A stretch of DNA of 29,954 nt from an uncultured Prevotella sp. (GTDB taxonomy: Bacteria > Bacteroidota > Bacteroidia > Bacteroidales > Bacteroidaceae). The stretch lies in assembly GCA_900769055.1 (NCBI GenBank), contig CAAGFF010000262.1:1-29954 (forward strand). Direction: 5' to 3'. The notes below the pieces were generated by a model. That model did no database searches, had not been told where the DNA came from, and saw nothing but the letters and a program-made list of their open reading frames with translations. A program made the position numbers and the translations under genes. Shown in pieces: positions 1 to 6,904 of the stretch (position 1 is the stretch's first letter; each line of letters begins with the position of its first letter).

Positions 1-116
1 ATAGTCTCGCCCGCAATGTCCTCAGCTACCTCGCGACGGCTGACGATGGCCGTTGCTATGCCGAAGGCATTGGCATGCAGTTCTGCTGCTATGTGCTCAA
101 ACCTGTATTGTTCCAT
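1..116 (-). CDS. Hypothetical protein, N-terminal fragment (runs off the left edge)
   Basis: The minus strand is open from an ATG at 116 to the window edge and gives 38 residues beginning MEQYRFEHIAAELHANAFGI. The N-terminus looks soluble and helical, with no signal peptide. I do not recognise the family from so short a piece. A TAnnTTTG-type box on the same strand (183-190) lies about 65 bases upstream of the ATG. The gene is therefore probably transcribed divergently from the porin to its right. The plus-strand reading of the same bases has no supporting signal. Confidence 0.5.
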   Translation of the reverse strand, partial: MEQYRFEHIAAELHANAFGIATAIVSRREVAEDIAGET

Positions 117-182
117 TGTTCCCTATCTGTATGCGATATGTGCCCGTCTGTATAATATAACGTGCGAAAAAGAAAAGGCAAA

Positions 183-190
183 CAAAAGTA
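183..190 (-). promoter_or_regulatory. Putative -7 box for the truncated left-edge gene
   Basis: The minus strand reads TACTTTTG, matching the Bacteroidetes -7 consensus TAnnTTTG. No good TTTG -33 box sits 19 bases upstream. It would give a leader of roughly 60 bases for the gene starting at 116. Confidence 0.35.
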
Positions 191-285
191 CCCGATATTT
201 TAACATTGCTTAACGTGCTGTGGGCCTTTTTAGTTTTGTAACGGAAATGACACATGTATGTAACGGTGGAGAAAAAGCGTGTGGC

Positions 286-293
286 TAACTTTG
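286..293 (+). promoter_or_regulatory. -7 box of the porin gene
   Basis: TAACTTTG followed by GC is a full match to the Bacteroidetes -7 consensus, 24 bases before the ATG at 318. It lies inside the longest possible reading frame (from 279), which argues that translation starts at 318. A second match (TAGTTTTG, 231-238) lies further upstream. Neither has a convincing -33 box at the ideal spacing. Confidence 0.55.
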
Positions 294-317
294 CCGCAGG
301 AATATTTATTGAGACAG

Positions 318-1343
318 ATGAACAGAAAATTATTCATGATGGCATGCCTGATATGTACTTTCTTTCAGGCAACGGCGCAGGAGGGAGCTACGACTCCAAA
401 GATTAGTGGAACCATTAGGGGAAAGTATGAATATCAGACCGAGGAGGGCGAGGGCCGCTTCGAGGTGAGGAACGCCAGGATTAGTGTCACTGGCGATGTC
501 ACGCCTCTCGTCTCCTACAAGGCTGAGATAGACCTGTGCGATGAGGGCAACATAAAAATGCTCGACGCGTACACACGCATCAAGCCTGCAACAGGATGGC
601 AGTTCACTATTGGTCAGATGAGGGTGCCGTTCACCATTGACGCTCACCGCTCGCCCCATCTGCAATATTTTGCCAACCGCTCGTTCATTGCCAAGCAGGT
701 GGGCAATGTCAGGGATGTAGGTGCCGAGATAGGGTGCAACATCAATATTGGTGTGCCTCTGACATTACAGGCTGGAATATTCAATGGGTCTGGACTCACC
801 AACCAGAAGGACTTCTGGACCAAGAACGTCAACTTCTCTGCCAAGGGACAGCTGATGTTGCCGTGGGGTACGAACATCGTGCTGAGCGCGCAGAAGGTGA
901 AGCCCGGCGATGTGGACATAATGATGTACGACGCAGGCATAAACTTCCATCGCAAGCGGTTTGTTGCCGAGGCCGAATATCTATATAAGCACTATTCCGA
1001 TGACGCCTTCGATGCCGTACACGCCTTCGATGGTTTTGTGTGCTATGATATTCCTTTCAGGCGCGGCCCGTTCAGCAAGATGTCGGCATTGGCACGCTAT
1101 GACTTCATGAGCGACCATAGCGATGGCAAGAGATATCTCGACGGCAAGTTGGATGCTAACGGCTCGCTCAAGGTCACCGACTACAAGCGCAGCCGTGTGA
1201 CGGGTGGCATCACGCTGAGTTTCGCAAAGCCATTTGTCAGCGACATAAGAATAAACTATGAGAAATACTTCTACGCTAAGGGTAGCATACCGAAAGTATC
1301 GGAAAGGGATAAGATTGTCATTGAGGTGATGACTCACTTCTGA
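318..1343 (+). CDS. OprO/OprP-type outer-membrane porin
   Basis: This 341-residue protein has a signal peptide (about residues 1-21, MNRKLFMMACLICTFFQATA) followed by alternating beta-strand sequence. It resembles the phosphate-selective porin O/P family (Pfam Porin_O_P): repeated strands such as the ISGTIRGKYEYQ stretch, a GQMRVPFTI segment, and a C-terminus ending in aromatic residues (VMTHF). It is expected to form a barrel in the outer membrane for small anions or other solutes. Substrate choice cannot be read from sequence. I chose the ATG at 318 over 279 because it begins the signal peptide and lies just after a -7 promoter box. It is single-gene: a strong hairpin and a new promoter follow. 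Confidence 0.8.
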   Translation: MNRKLFMMACLICTFFQATAQEGATTPKISGTIRGKYEYQTEEGEGRFEVRNARISVTGDVTPLVSYKAEIDLCDEGNIKMLDAYTRIKPATGWQFTIGQMRVPFTIDAHRSPHLQYFANRSFIAKQVGNVRDVGAEIGCNINIGVPLTLQAGIFNGSGLTNQKDFWTKNVNFSAKGQLMLPWGTNIVLSAQKVKPGDVDIMMYDAGINFHRKRFVAEAEYLYKHYSDDAFDAVHAFDGFVCYDIPFRRGPFSKMSALARYDFMSDHSDGKRYLDGKLDANGSLKVTDYKRSRVTGGITLSFAKPFVSDIRINYEKYFYAKGSIPKVSERDKIVIEVMTHF

Positions 1344-1365
1344 TAGCTTACTGTCGGATTATTTA

Positions 1366-1410
1366 ATTGGGATTACAAAACAAAATAGCCTTTTGTTTTG
1401 TAATCCCAAT
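1366..1410 (+). terminator. 20-bp perfect inverted repeat after the porin gene
   Basis: ATTGGGATTACAAAACAAAA (1366-1385) is followed by the 5-base loop TAGCC and its exact reverse complement (1391-1410). It begins 22 bases after the porin stop codon. The stem is long and perfect but not followed by a T-run, so termination is inferred from position. Its right arm contains the -33 box of the next gene's promoter. Confidence 0.65.
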
Positions 1411-1427
1411 CATTTGTACTATCTTTG
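1397..1427 (+). promoter_or_regulatory. Promoter of the thioesterase gene, overlapping the hairpin
   Basis: TTTG at 1397-1400, exactly 19 bases, then TATCTTTG at 1420-1427: the textbook Bacteroides layout (TTTG, N19, TAnnTTTG). The predicted start is near 1432-1434, about 40 bases before the ATG at 1475. The -33 box lies inside the right arm of the preceding hairpin. Confidence 0.7.
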
Positions 1428-1474
1428 TCCTCGGATAAGGTGGGTCATGTTTATCCGCCATAAACATTTTTGCT

Positions 1475-1957
1475 ATGAGAAAAATTCGCAATCCCTGGTT
1501 GGGGAAAGAAGGTTACGACTGCTTCGGATGCAGTCCCGATAATCCCATAGGACTGAAGATGGAGTTCTACGAGGATGGTGAAGACATAGTTTGCTATTGG
1601 AAACCGTCTGAGCACTATCAGGGCTGGGTGGAGTCTCTGCATGGAGGCATACAGGCTACGCTCATGGACGAGTGTGCGGCATGGGTGGTGAGCCGCAAGC
1701 TACAGACCACTGGTGTCACGAGCAAGCTTGACATCAGCTACCGCAAGCCCGTCTTCACAACCGAGACACATGTAACAGTCAGGGCAAGGCTCAAGGAAAT
1801 GAAACGCAATCTCGCCTTCATACATATCTCTTTATATAACTCTCAGGACCAGTTGTGTACCGAGGCAGACACCGTCTACTTCACGTTCCCGCAGGAGAAA
1901 GCCCGGCAGATGGGGTTCACGGAATGTGAGACAGAGAAGGAGGAGCTGTTGTTCTGA
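1475..1957 (+). CDS. PaaI-family hotdog-fold thioesterase
   Basis: 160 residues, a single hotdog domain. The motif HGGIQATLMDE (residues 56-66) is the PaaI/4HBT signature, with the Asp/Glu at 65-66 in the position of the usual catalytic acid. The N-terminal segment CFGCSPDNPIGL (16-27) is the cysteine-containing lead-in common in this subgroup. It probably hydrolyses an acyl-CoA or aryl-CoA in the cytoplasm. The substrate is not determinable, and there is no paa or other aromatic-degradation gene nearby. It has its own strong promoter. The GYF-domain gene follows after 17 bases, so the two are likely co-transcribed. Confidence 0.8.
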   Translation: MRKIRNPWLGKEGYDCFGCSPDNPIGLKMEFYEDGEDIVCYWKPSEHYQGWVESLHGGIQATLMDECAAWVVSRKLQTTGVTSKLDISYRKPVFTTETHVTVRARLKEMKRNLAFIHISLYNSQDQLCTEADTVYFTFPQEKARQMGFTECETEKEELLF

Positions 1958-1974
1958 TAATCCCTATTCACGAC

Positions 1975-2622
1975 ATGAAGTATTTTATTATAGAGAATGG
2001 TGAACAGGCAGGGCCGTTCAGCATTTACGAGATGGCCGATAGGGGACTCAACTCCGATACCCTTGTTTGGGCTGAAGGTATGGATAACTGGACTCCCGCC
2101 TGGCAGGTTGACGAGCTGAAGAGATTTCTGTACGGCAGACAGCAGGCCGCCACTCCGGCATCTGTTCCGCCACCAGTCCCCAAGCAGGAGGCTGAGCCAC
2201 AACCGCAGGTACAGCAGGATGCTCCAAAGCGTAAGCGTCGTAGAGGCGGTTGCGCGGTCTTCATGTGGATTGCCCTTGGCGTTCTGGGTTTCGTGGTGAT
2301 GATACTCGTCGCCACATGTCCTGACCGTCAGGCTCACAAGGAGCTTATACGTGACAACATCTGTAGGGCTATCATGAAAGATGCCTCTGATGACGACCCG
2401 CTGTCAAAAGGACTATGCGTGATTGGCGGCTCGATTTTAAGCAAATTGGTTGACCCTATGCTCGACCAGGTGCTGGAGTATCATAACTATCTCCTGTTCT
2501 CGACGACAACCGTCAACTACAAAGGCAAGGACAACACCACGTCCTTTGGCATCTGTAACAATGTCTTTACTCTCGACGAGAGCGAGATTGCAGATGCCTT
2601 GAAGAAGAGTCTGAAGGATTAA
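1975..2622 (+). CDS. GYF_2-domain single-pass membrane protein
   Basis: 215 residues. Residues 1-52 form a GYF_2 (DUF4339) domain: KYFIIENGEQAGPFSIYEM, then a WAEGMDNWTPAW stretch. A proline/glutamine-rich linker (60-82) and a basic KRKRRRGG patch come next, then one membrane helix at about 93-115. A C-terminal globular domain of about 100 residues follows (IGGSILSKL, YLLFSTTTVNYKGK, SFGICNNVF). It resembles the conserved C-terminal domains often attached to Bacteroidales GYF_2 proteins. The basic patch before the helix predicts the GYF domain inside and the C-terminal domain outside. GYF_2 domains are generally peptide-binding modules; a specific role is unknown. It is the last gene before a convergent terminator. 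Confidence 0.75.
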   Translation: MKYFIIENGEQAGPFSIYEMADRGLNSDTLVWAEGMDNWTPAWQVDELKRFLYGRQQAATPASVPPPVPKQEAEPQPQVQQDAPKRKRRRGGCAVFMWIALGVLGFVVMILVATCPDRQAHKELIRDNICRAIMKDASDDDPLSKGLCVIGGSILSKLVDPMLDQVLEYHNYLLFSTTTVNYKGKDNTTSFGICNNVFTLDESEIADALKKSLKD

Positions 2623-2661
2623 GTGATTTTTATCATCACTTATAGAACCTACCATAATGGA

Positions 2662-2697
2662 AAATGCAGTCAGCTTGTACGATGGCTGACTGCATTT
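2662..2697. terminator. Bidirectional terminator between convergent genes
   Basis: AAATGCAGTCAGC (2662-2674) pairs exactly with GCTGACTGCATTT (2685-2697) across a 10-base loop. It lies between the plus-strand GYF gene (stop 2622) and the minus-strand glycosidase (stop 2715). The A- and T-rich flanks allow it to work on both strands. Confidence 0.75.
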
Positions 2698-2714
2698 CCT
2701 GTATTTGTAATCAT

Positions 2715-4772
2715 TTAGAAAATTACCTTTCGTGCATTATTGTTGCCCGATACTACTATGTTGAGGCCCTTTGATGGTGTCTGCAACCTTACGCCTTGCG
2801 GCGAGTAGTATCTTTCAGTTCCGCTATTGTCTGTCTGTCCGGCGGTCTTGATGCCGTTGTCAATAGGATTCTCTATTACCGGCACAAGATACCAGTGGCG
2901 GTGTCCTGCAGTCACTTGCGTTCCGTAGTCCCATAGTCCCACGTTGGTGCCTGCGCTGTATTTCTCGCTCTCCAGGTCAAGACATTTGCCCTCAAAGTCC
3001 ACACTCATTATCTTGCTGTAGATGCCGTCTGCCGACTCTATGGAGAATGTCTGTCCCGTCGCGGCGGCAGTATTGCTCGTTGTAACCTGATATCCCGTAG
3101 AGCCTGTTATCAGCATTCCTTCTCCGCTTTGTATGGTGTATATGCCATTGGCCTTTCGCTTGAAATACCACGTCTGCGACTTCTTCAGCAGGGCTGACCC
3201 CTCTGCGCTCTTCTCCATGTTGTCAATCTTCAATGTCCCGTTGTCATCGGTGAGGGCAGCCTGCCAGTTGTATTGCGGCACAATGATGTAAGGCGTTCCT
3301 GTGCTTATTCCGCCACCCACTCCGCTTGTCAGCGGGCTTATCGGCATGACGATGGTCATAATAGATACTGGTGGCACATTGAATGATGCGATGCTTCCGC
3401 CATAAGACCATCCGGTGGTAATGGCCTGGTGGCTTTCGGATGTCGTTGTGCGGTAGACTATAGGCTCTCCGTTGATTTTGTAGCCGGATATGTCAACATT
3501 GTGCTTTACGTTGTTGCCTGTGGTGTTTATGGCTACCAGCACCAAGGTGTCGCACTTGCTGTTGACGGCAGCCAGCGTGCTGTCTGAGAGACTTGTGACG
3601 AATGAGTAGCCTTTCTTGATATGCTGTGTCACCTGCTCTCTTACGTAGTAGTTCTTGACGCGCTCCATGGTCTGTGCGGCAAAGTCGCCCTTAACGGTGC
3701 ACCATTGGTCGTTCCACTCCTCCACATACTGCCAGTCTGTCCATGCTGCTGGGTGCATGTATCTTATGTCTTCAATGAGTCTCTTGGCCAGTTTCAGGTT
3801 GCCGGACAGCCCAGAGCCTCCGTCTCCGGTCTCGCTCTGCCACAGTGGCAGTTCGTTGCTCCTTGCCAAAGAGCCTATGCGGCTTTTCGATACTATCGAG
3901 CCAGAATATGTATGGGTGTTCCACTGCCCCAACATCGGCAGTACCGTGCCATCTGAAAGGTATGTGTTGAACTCGGTGACGGACTTGTCTACATTTGTCT
4001 CGTCGCATGCCGAGATGATGGTGTTAAGGCCCGACTCCTTGAGTATAGGACTAAGCACCTTGAGAAATGCAATTTGCGAGGCGATGTCGAAATGGCAGCC
4101 TTCCTGACCGCCGCCTGCATACCAGTAGTTGGTGTTTGGCTCATTGAACGGTTCGAGAGTCTTGAACTCTATTCCGTACTCGTCCTTATAGTGCTTGCAT
4201 ACGTCAACGAGATAGTGGGCGAACTCCTCATAGTACTCTGGTTTCAGGTTGTCCTTGTTGGCATCGGCATTTCCTGCGCAGCACCCGCTATATGTCATAT
4301 AGTAGGGTGGGGTGTTGCTGAAAGCCTCGAAGATGGCATCTGGTCTCTTCTCCTTAATCTTGAGCATAATCTTGCGCTGTGCAGCATCGCGTGTCCAGTC
4401 GTAGTCATCCGAAGAGCTTGTCTTGAAGCCTTCCATCTCGGCTCTTCGTCCCTTGCCGCTGTCCATGTGGTGCAGCGTGCAATTGGCGTTGTTGGGGTCG
4501 TCACCTCCAGGTATGTTGTATCTGAAGATGTTGCAGTTGAGTCCTTCGGGGCTAACGAGCCATGTCACCAATTGGTCAATCTTGCTATCGCTCCATTTAC
4601 CGCACATGTTTGCCCACCAGCACAGCGATACTCCCCATCCTTCGTTCTGATGCCATTTGTCGTATGGCATGACAGAGTAGGACATGGTGCCATACTGGGC
4701 TGTGCCCTGTTGCGGAATAGCTGTTGTCAGGGCTATGGCAACAGCTGCAAGCAGTTTCCTCTTGTTTTTCAT
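2715..4772 (-). CDS. Secreted GH30-type glycosidase with ricin-type lectin domain
   Basis: 685 residues. A signal peptide (1-26) precedes a TIM-barrel glycosidase at about 30-375, then a beta-sandwich of the GH30 type to about 478. A ricin-type beta-trefoil follows at about 495-630 (YNWQAALTDD, KCLDLESEKYSAGTNVGLW), and a short conserved tail at 655-685 (YYSPQGVRLQTPSKGLNIV). The probable acid/base is Glu211 in EPFNEPN and the probable nucleophile Glu314 in LWQSETG. The opening GWGVSLCWWANMCG resembles endo-beta-1,6-galactanase-like GH30 enzymes, so a plant or host glycan is a likely target; the exact linkage is inference. No SusC/SusD pair is adjacent, so this is not an obvious polysaccharide utilisation locus. 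The tail is common on secreted Prevotella proteins; its sorting role is not proven here. Confidence 0.82.
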   Translation of the reverse strand: MKNKRKLLAAVAIALTTAIPQQGTAQYGTMSYSVMPYDKWHQNEGWGVSLCWWANMCGKWSDSKIDQLVTWLVSPEGLNCNIFRYNIPGGDDPNNANCTLHHMDSGKGRRAEMEGFKTSSSDDYDWTRDAAQRKIMLKIKEKRPDAIFEAFSNTPPYYMTYSGCCAGNADANKDNLKPEYYEEFAHYLVDVCKHYKDEYGIEFKTLEPFNEPNTNYWYAGGGQEGCHFDIASQIAFLKVLSPILKESGLNTIISACDETNVDKSVTEFNTYLSDGTVLPMLGQWNTHTYSGSIVSKSRIGSLARSNELPLWQSETGDGGSGLSGNLKLAKRLIEDIRYMHPAAWTDWQYVEEWNDQWCTVKGDFAAQTMERVKNYYVREQVTQHIKKGYSFVTSLSDSTLAAVNSKCDTLVLVAINTTGNNVKHNVDISGYKINGEPIVYRTTTSESHQAITTGWSYGGSIASFNVPPVSIMTIVMPISPLTSGVGGGISTGTPYIIVPQYNWQAALTDDNGTLKIDNMEKSAEGSALLKKSQTWYFKRKANGIYTIQSGEGMLITGSTGYQVTTSNTAAATGQTFSIESADGIYSKIMSVDFEGKCLDLESEKYSAGTNVGLWDYGTQVTAGHRHWYLVPVIENPIDNGIKTAGQTDNSGTERYYSPQGVRLQTPSKGLNIVVSGNNNARKVIF

Positions 4773-4806
4773 AAATAGGTCCTTTGTTTTGGTTCTGTGA
4801 GTTTTT

Positions 4807-4851
4807 ATAGTTTTTCTAGATTTCCTAGTTCTCCTAGATTTCCTAGTTTTT
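4807..4851. repeat. Five-unit 9-bp tandem array around CTAG
   Basis: CTAG occurs at 4816, 4825, 4834 and 4843, exactly 9 bases apart, with a degenerate ATAG at 4807. The units are ATAGTTTTT, CTAGATTTC, CTAGTTCTC, CTAGATTTC and CTAGTTTTT. The array ends two bases from the stop codon of the upstream minus-strand gene (stop 4854-4856) and fills the gap to the glycosidase start at 4772. Confidence 0.8.
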
Positions 4852-4853
4852 CA

Positions 4854-5399
4854 CTACTTCGCGTCCCATTCTCTCAGCACTTCCTTAGCCTTTTTCAGAT
4901 GAGCCTTGTCCCTGCGTCCCCTTTTGTCGAGCATGTTGGCGAAGTCGAACGAGGCACCGCTGGTCTGTCTTGGCATTTGTGCGGCAGCCTCCATGGCAGC
5001 TTTCGTGAACATCATTATGCTCTCAGTCCTGCGGTCTTTGCCCCATATCGTAACTTCAGATAGGGAGTTCATGGCTGGCAGCATCATCAGGGTATCGACA
5101 GCCGTCTCATGGCGCATGGTATAGCCAAGGTAGCCTGCTCTGGTGAATGTAGCTTCGGTGAATGATGCCGGCAGGTGGCATATACCCTGATAGTCTGTGG
5201 TGTCGGTATAATGGCTCGGCACAACGACTGCCACACCACGCAACGGAGTCTTGGTCTCGATGTCGCATACCACTATCACCCTTTGTGCCAACGACTCTGT
5301 GCAGCCATACGTAATGAGCATGGTAAGCATCAGCAGGCTGCGCTTCAGCGAGCAGTCATCGCCTAATGTCGGTAACGGTATGTGCTTTGTCGGAAACAT
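4854..5399 (-). CDS. Exported protein with carboxypeptidase-regulatory-like domain
   Basis: 181 residues. A hydrophobic stretch near the N-terminus (about 18-38, after KRS, ending ESLAQ) looks like a signal peptide. Residues 40-120 resemble the CarboxypepD regulatory-like fold seen at the front of TonB-dependent receptors: VIVVCDIETKTPLRGVAV, then TDTTDYQGICHLP, then LSEVTIWGK. The remaining 60 residues are charged and helical. No outer-membrane barrel follows, so it is a short stand-alone version. The function is unknown. The ATG at 5399 is only 5 bases after a good -7 box, so the message may be almost leaderless. An internal ATG at 5330 would remove the basic residues of the signal peptide and is less likely. 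Confidence 0.65.
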   Translation of the reverse strand: MFPTKHIPLPTLGDDCSLKRSLLMLTMLITYGCTESLAQRVIVVCDIETKTPLRGVAVVVPSHYTDTTDYQGICHLPASFTEATFTRAGYLGYTMRHETAVDTLMMLPAMNSLSEVTIWGKDRRTESIMMFTKAAMEAAAQMPRQTSGASFDFANMLDKRGRRDKAHLKKAKEVLREWDAK

Positions 5400-5404
5400 G
5401 TTGA

Positions 5405-5412
5405 CAAAGGTA
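5405..5412 (-). promoter_or_regulatory. -7 box abutting the start of the carboxypeptidase-regulatory-like gene
   Basis: The minus strand reads TACCTTTG, an exact TAnnTTTG match ending 5 bases before the ATG at 5399. No TTTG lies at the ideal -33 position. If used, transcription would begin at or next to the ATG. Confidence 0.4.
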
Positions 5413-5487
5413 GTGATATTGTCAATACATGCCGCACGGCTTATAATTCTTTAAGCTTAAAAAGGCAATTTAAGTTAAACGATGTCG

Positions 5488-6564
5488 TTAAAGACAAATT
5501 TCTCCGCTACCGTAGCATCTGTGGTGTTGTTCATCATAGACAACGCAGAACTGGCCTGGAGCCACCCCATGGATTTTCTCATCGGAATGAATGATGTACT
5601 CGCCATCAGCCGCTTTCTCCACTGTCGCATGATGCCATTCCGGCGTATGCCTGATTTTGAAAGTTACACGCGGCTCGTCGACCTCTGTTGTTAGGAAGTG
5701 GAAATCGTGTATTCTGAAATCCTTCTTGTATGCTGTCTCCGGGTCGTAGCCGTGGCTCACATATAGGATGTTGTCCTGTACGTCTTTCTTCACCACAAAC
5801 CACGGACCTCCACCGAAGCCCAGCCCTTTGCGCTGTCCAATGGTGTGGAACCACAGTCCCTTGTGCTCGCCAATGGTCTTTCCCGTCTCCAGTTCTATGA
5901 CGGCTCCGTGGTTCTCTCCCAGATAGCGTCGTATATACTCGTTGTAGTTTATCTGTCCGAGGAAGCAGATGCCCTGACTGTCCTTGCGTCTGGCGTTTAC
6001 GAGGTGCTCGCGTTCTGCAATTTCCCTGACCTCCTCCTTCATGTAGTGCCCTATGGGGAATATGGCCTTGCGCAGTTGCCAGTCGTATATCTGAGCAAGA
6101 AAGTCTGTCTGGTCTTTCACGGGGTCAGGGCTTGTTGTCAGCCATTTCCTTCCGTCTATCCACTCTGTCTGTGCATAATGTCCTGTGGCTATGAGGTCGT
6201 AGTTGTGTCCCATCTTCTCGTCGAAGGCACCAAACTTCACGAGCCTGTTGCACATCACGTCGGGGTTTGGGGTGAAGCCAGCCTTAACCTTCTCCATGGT
6301 ATAGCTTGTCACCTTAGTCCAGTATTCCTTGTGGCAGTCCACCACCTGCAACCTGCATCCGTACTTGTGTGCCACGGCAGTTGCCATCTCCAGGTCCTCC
6401 TCGCTTGAGCAGTCCCATTCCTCCTTCTCCTCTGGTCCAATCTTTATGTAGAAACAATCAGGGTGCAGCCCCATGCTTGCCAGTTCATGAACCACTACAC
6501 TGCTGTCGACACCGCCTGATAGCAGCACGGCAATACGTTTGTCTTTGATATCCCCTATATTCAT
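5488..6564 (-). CDS. mnmA: tRNA-specific 2-thiouridylase MnmA
   Basis: 358 residues, full length. MnmA makes the 2-thio group of wobble uridine-34 in tRNA(Lys, Glu, Gln), using ATP and sulphur relayed as a persulfide. The PP-loop SGGVDSS is at 16-22. The catalytic cysteine pair is Cys105 (in NPDVMCN) and Cys200 (in DSQGICFLG). The tRNA-binding and C-terminal barrel segments HTIGQRKGLGFGG and VAPGQFCVVYD are present. An in-frame TAA a few codons upstream leaves the ATG at 6564 as the only reasonable start. A -7 box ends only 4 bases before it. No sulphur-carrier genes are adjacent. Confidence 0.95.
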   Translation of the reverse strand: MNIGDIKDKRIAVLLSGGVDSSVVVHELASMGLHPDCFYIKIGPEEKEEWDCSSEEDLEMATAVAHKYGCRLQVVDCHKEYWTKVTSYTMEKVKAGFTPNPDVMCNRLVKFGAFDEKMGHNYDLIATGHYAQTEWIDGRKWLTTSPDPVKDQTDFLAQIYDWQLRKAIFPIGHYMKEEVREIAEREHLVNARRKDSQGICFLGQINYNEYIRRYLGENHGAVIELETGKTIGEHKGLWFHTIGQRKGLGFGGGPWFVVKKDVQDNILYVSHGYDPETAYKKDFRIHDFHFLTTEVDEPRVTFKIRHTPEWHHATVEKAADGEYIIHSDEKIHGVAPGQFCVVYDEQHHRCYGSGEICL

Positions 6565-6568
6565 GTTG

Positions 6569-6599
6569 CAAACTTACAAAAAAAAAACGACATGCGAAA
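6569..6599 (-). promoter_or_regulatory. Promoter immediately upstream of mnmA
   Basis: The minus strand reads TAAGTTTG (6569-6576), an exact -7 consensus match. At the correct 19-base spacing there is TTTC (6596-6599), three of four bases of the -33 box. The -7 box ends 4 bases before the mnmA ATG, so the transcript would be leaderless or nearly so. Confidence 0.5.
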
Positions 6600-6704
6600 T
6601 ACATTTCCTCCTTTTTCTTATTTTGGCATTGCATCCGAAATATTGGGACGTAGGCGACAGCCGAACAGAGCACATTCGAAACTAACCTTACTAAGCTGGA
6701 TTAC

Positions 6705-6870
6705 AAAACGGCTCTTTTCAAACAACAAAACGGCTGTTTTCATAAAACAAAACGGCTGTTTTCAAACAACAAAACGGCTGTTTTCATAATAAAAACCGCA
6801 TGTTTTCATAAAAAAAACGGCGGTTTTCAAACAATAAAACGGCTGTTTCCAGTCAGAAAACCAGTTGTTT
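6705..6870. repeat. Eight palindromic units at a 22-bp period
   Basis: Units of about 14 bases, AAAAC-GGCT-GTTTT and variants, start at 6705, 6727, 6749, 6771, 6792, 6814, 6836 and 6857, a spacing of 21-22 bases throughout. The five-base arms AAAAC/GTTTT are mostly conserved while the centre varies (GGCT, CGCAT, GGCG, CAGTT). Spacers are A-rich (CATAAAAC, CAAACAAC). The last unit is degenerate. The array lies in a 745-base gap between mnmA and the ftsB-like gene. Short reading frames through it are low-complexity and not believable genes. Confidence 0.9.
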
Positions 6871-6904
6871 CTCCTCACTCCCTATACTGTAATTTTTAAA
6901 TTCT

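Noticed and set aside
16..213. Plus-strand 65-residue frame at the left edge
   Set aside because: It is antisense to the better supported minus-strand gene and has no family resemblance.
4074..4778. 234-residue plus-strand frame opposite the glycosidase
   Set aside because: It is a shadow of the GH30 coding strand; no promoter and no recognisable domain.
1370..6709. Shared 12-mer GGATTACAAAAC at 1370 and 6698
   Set aside because: The flanks do not match and one AT-rich 12-mer shared in 30 kb could be chance.
6592..6789. Short frame through the palindromic array
   Set aside because: Its sequence is only the translated repeat and it has no start signal.
6705..6870. CRISPR array
   Set aside because: Whole 22-bp units are repeated and there are no unique spacers of 25-40 bases; no cas genes are present.
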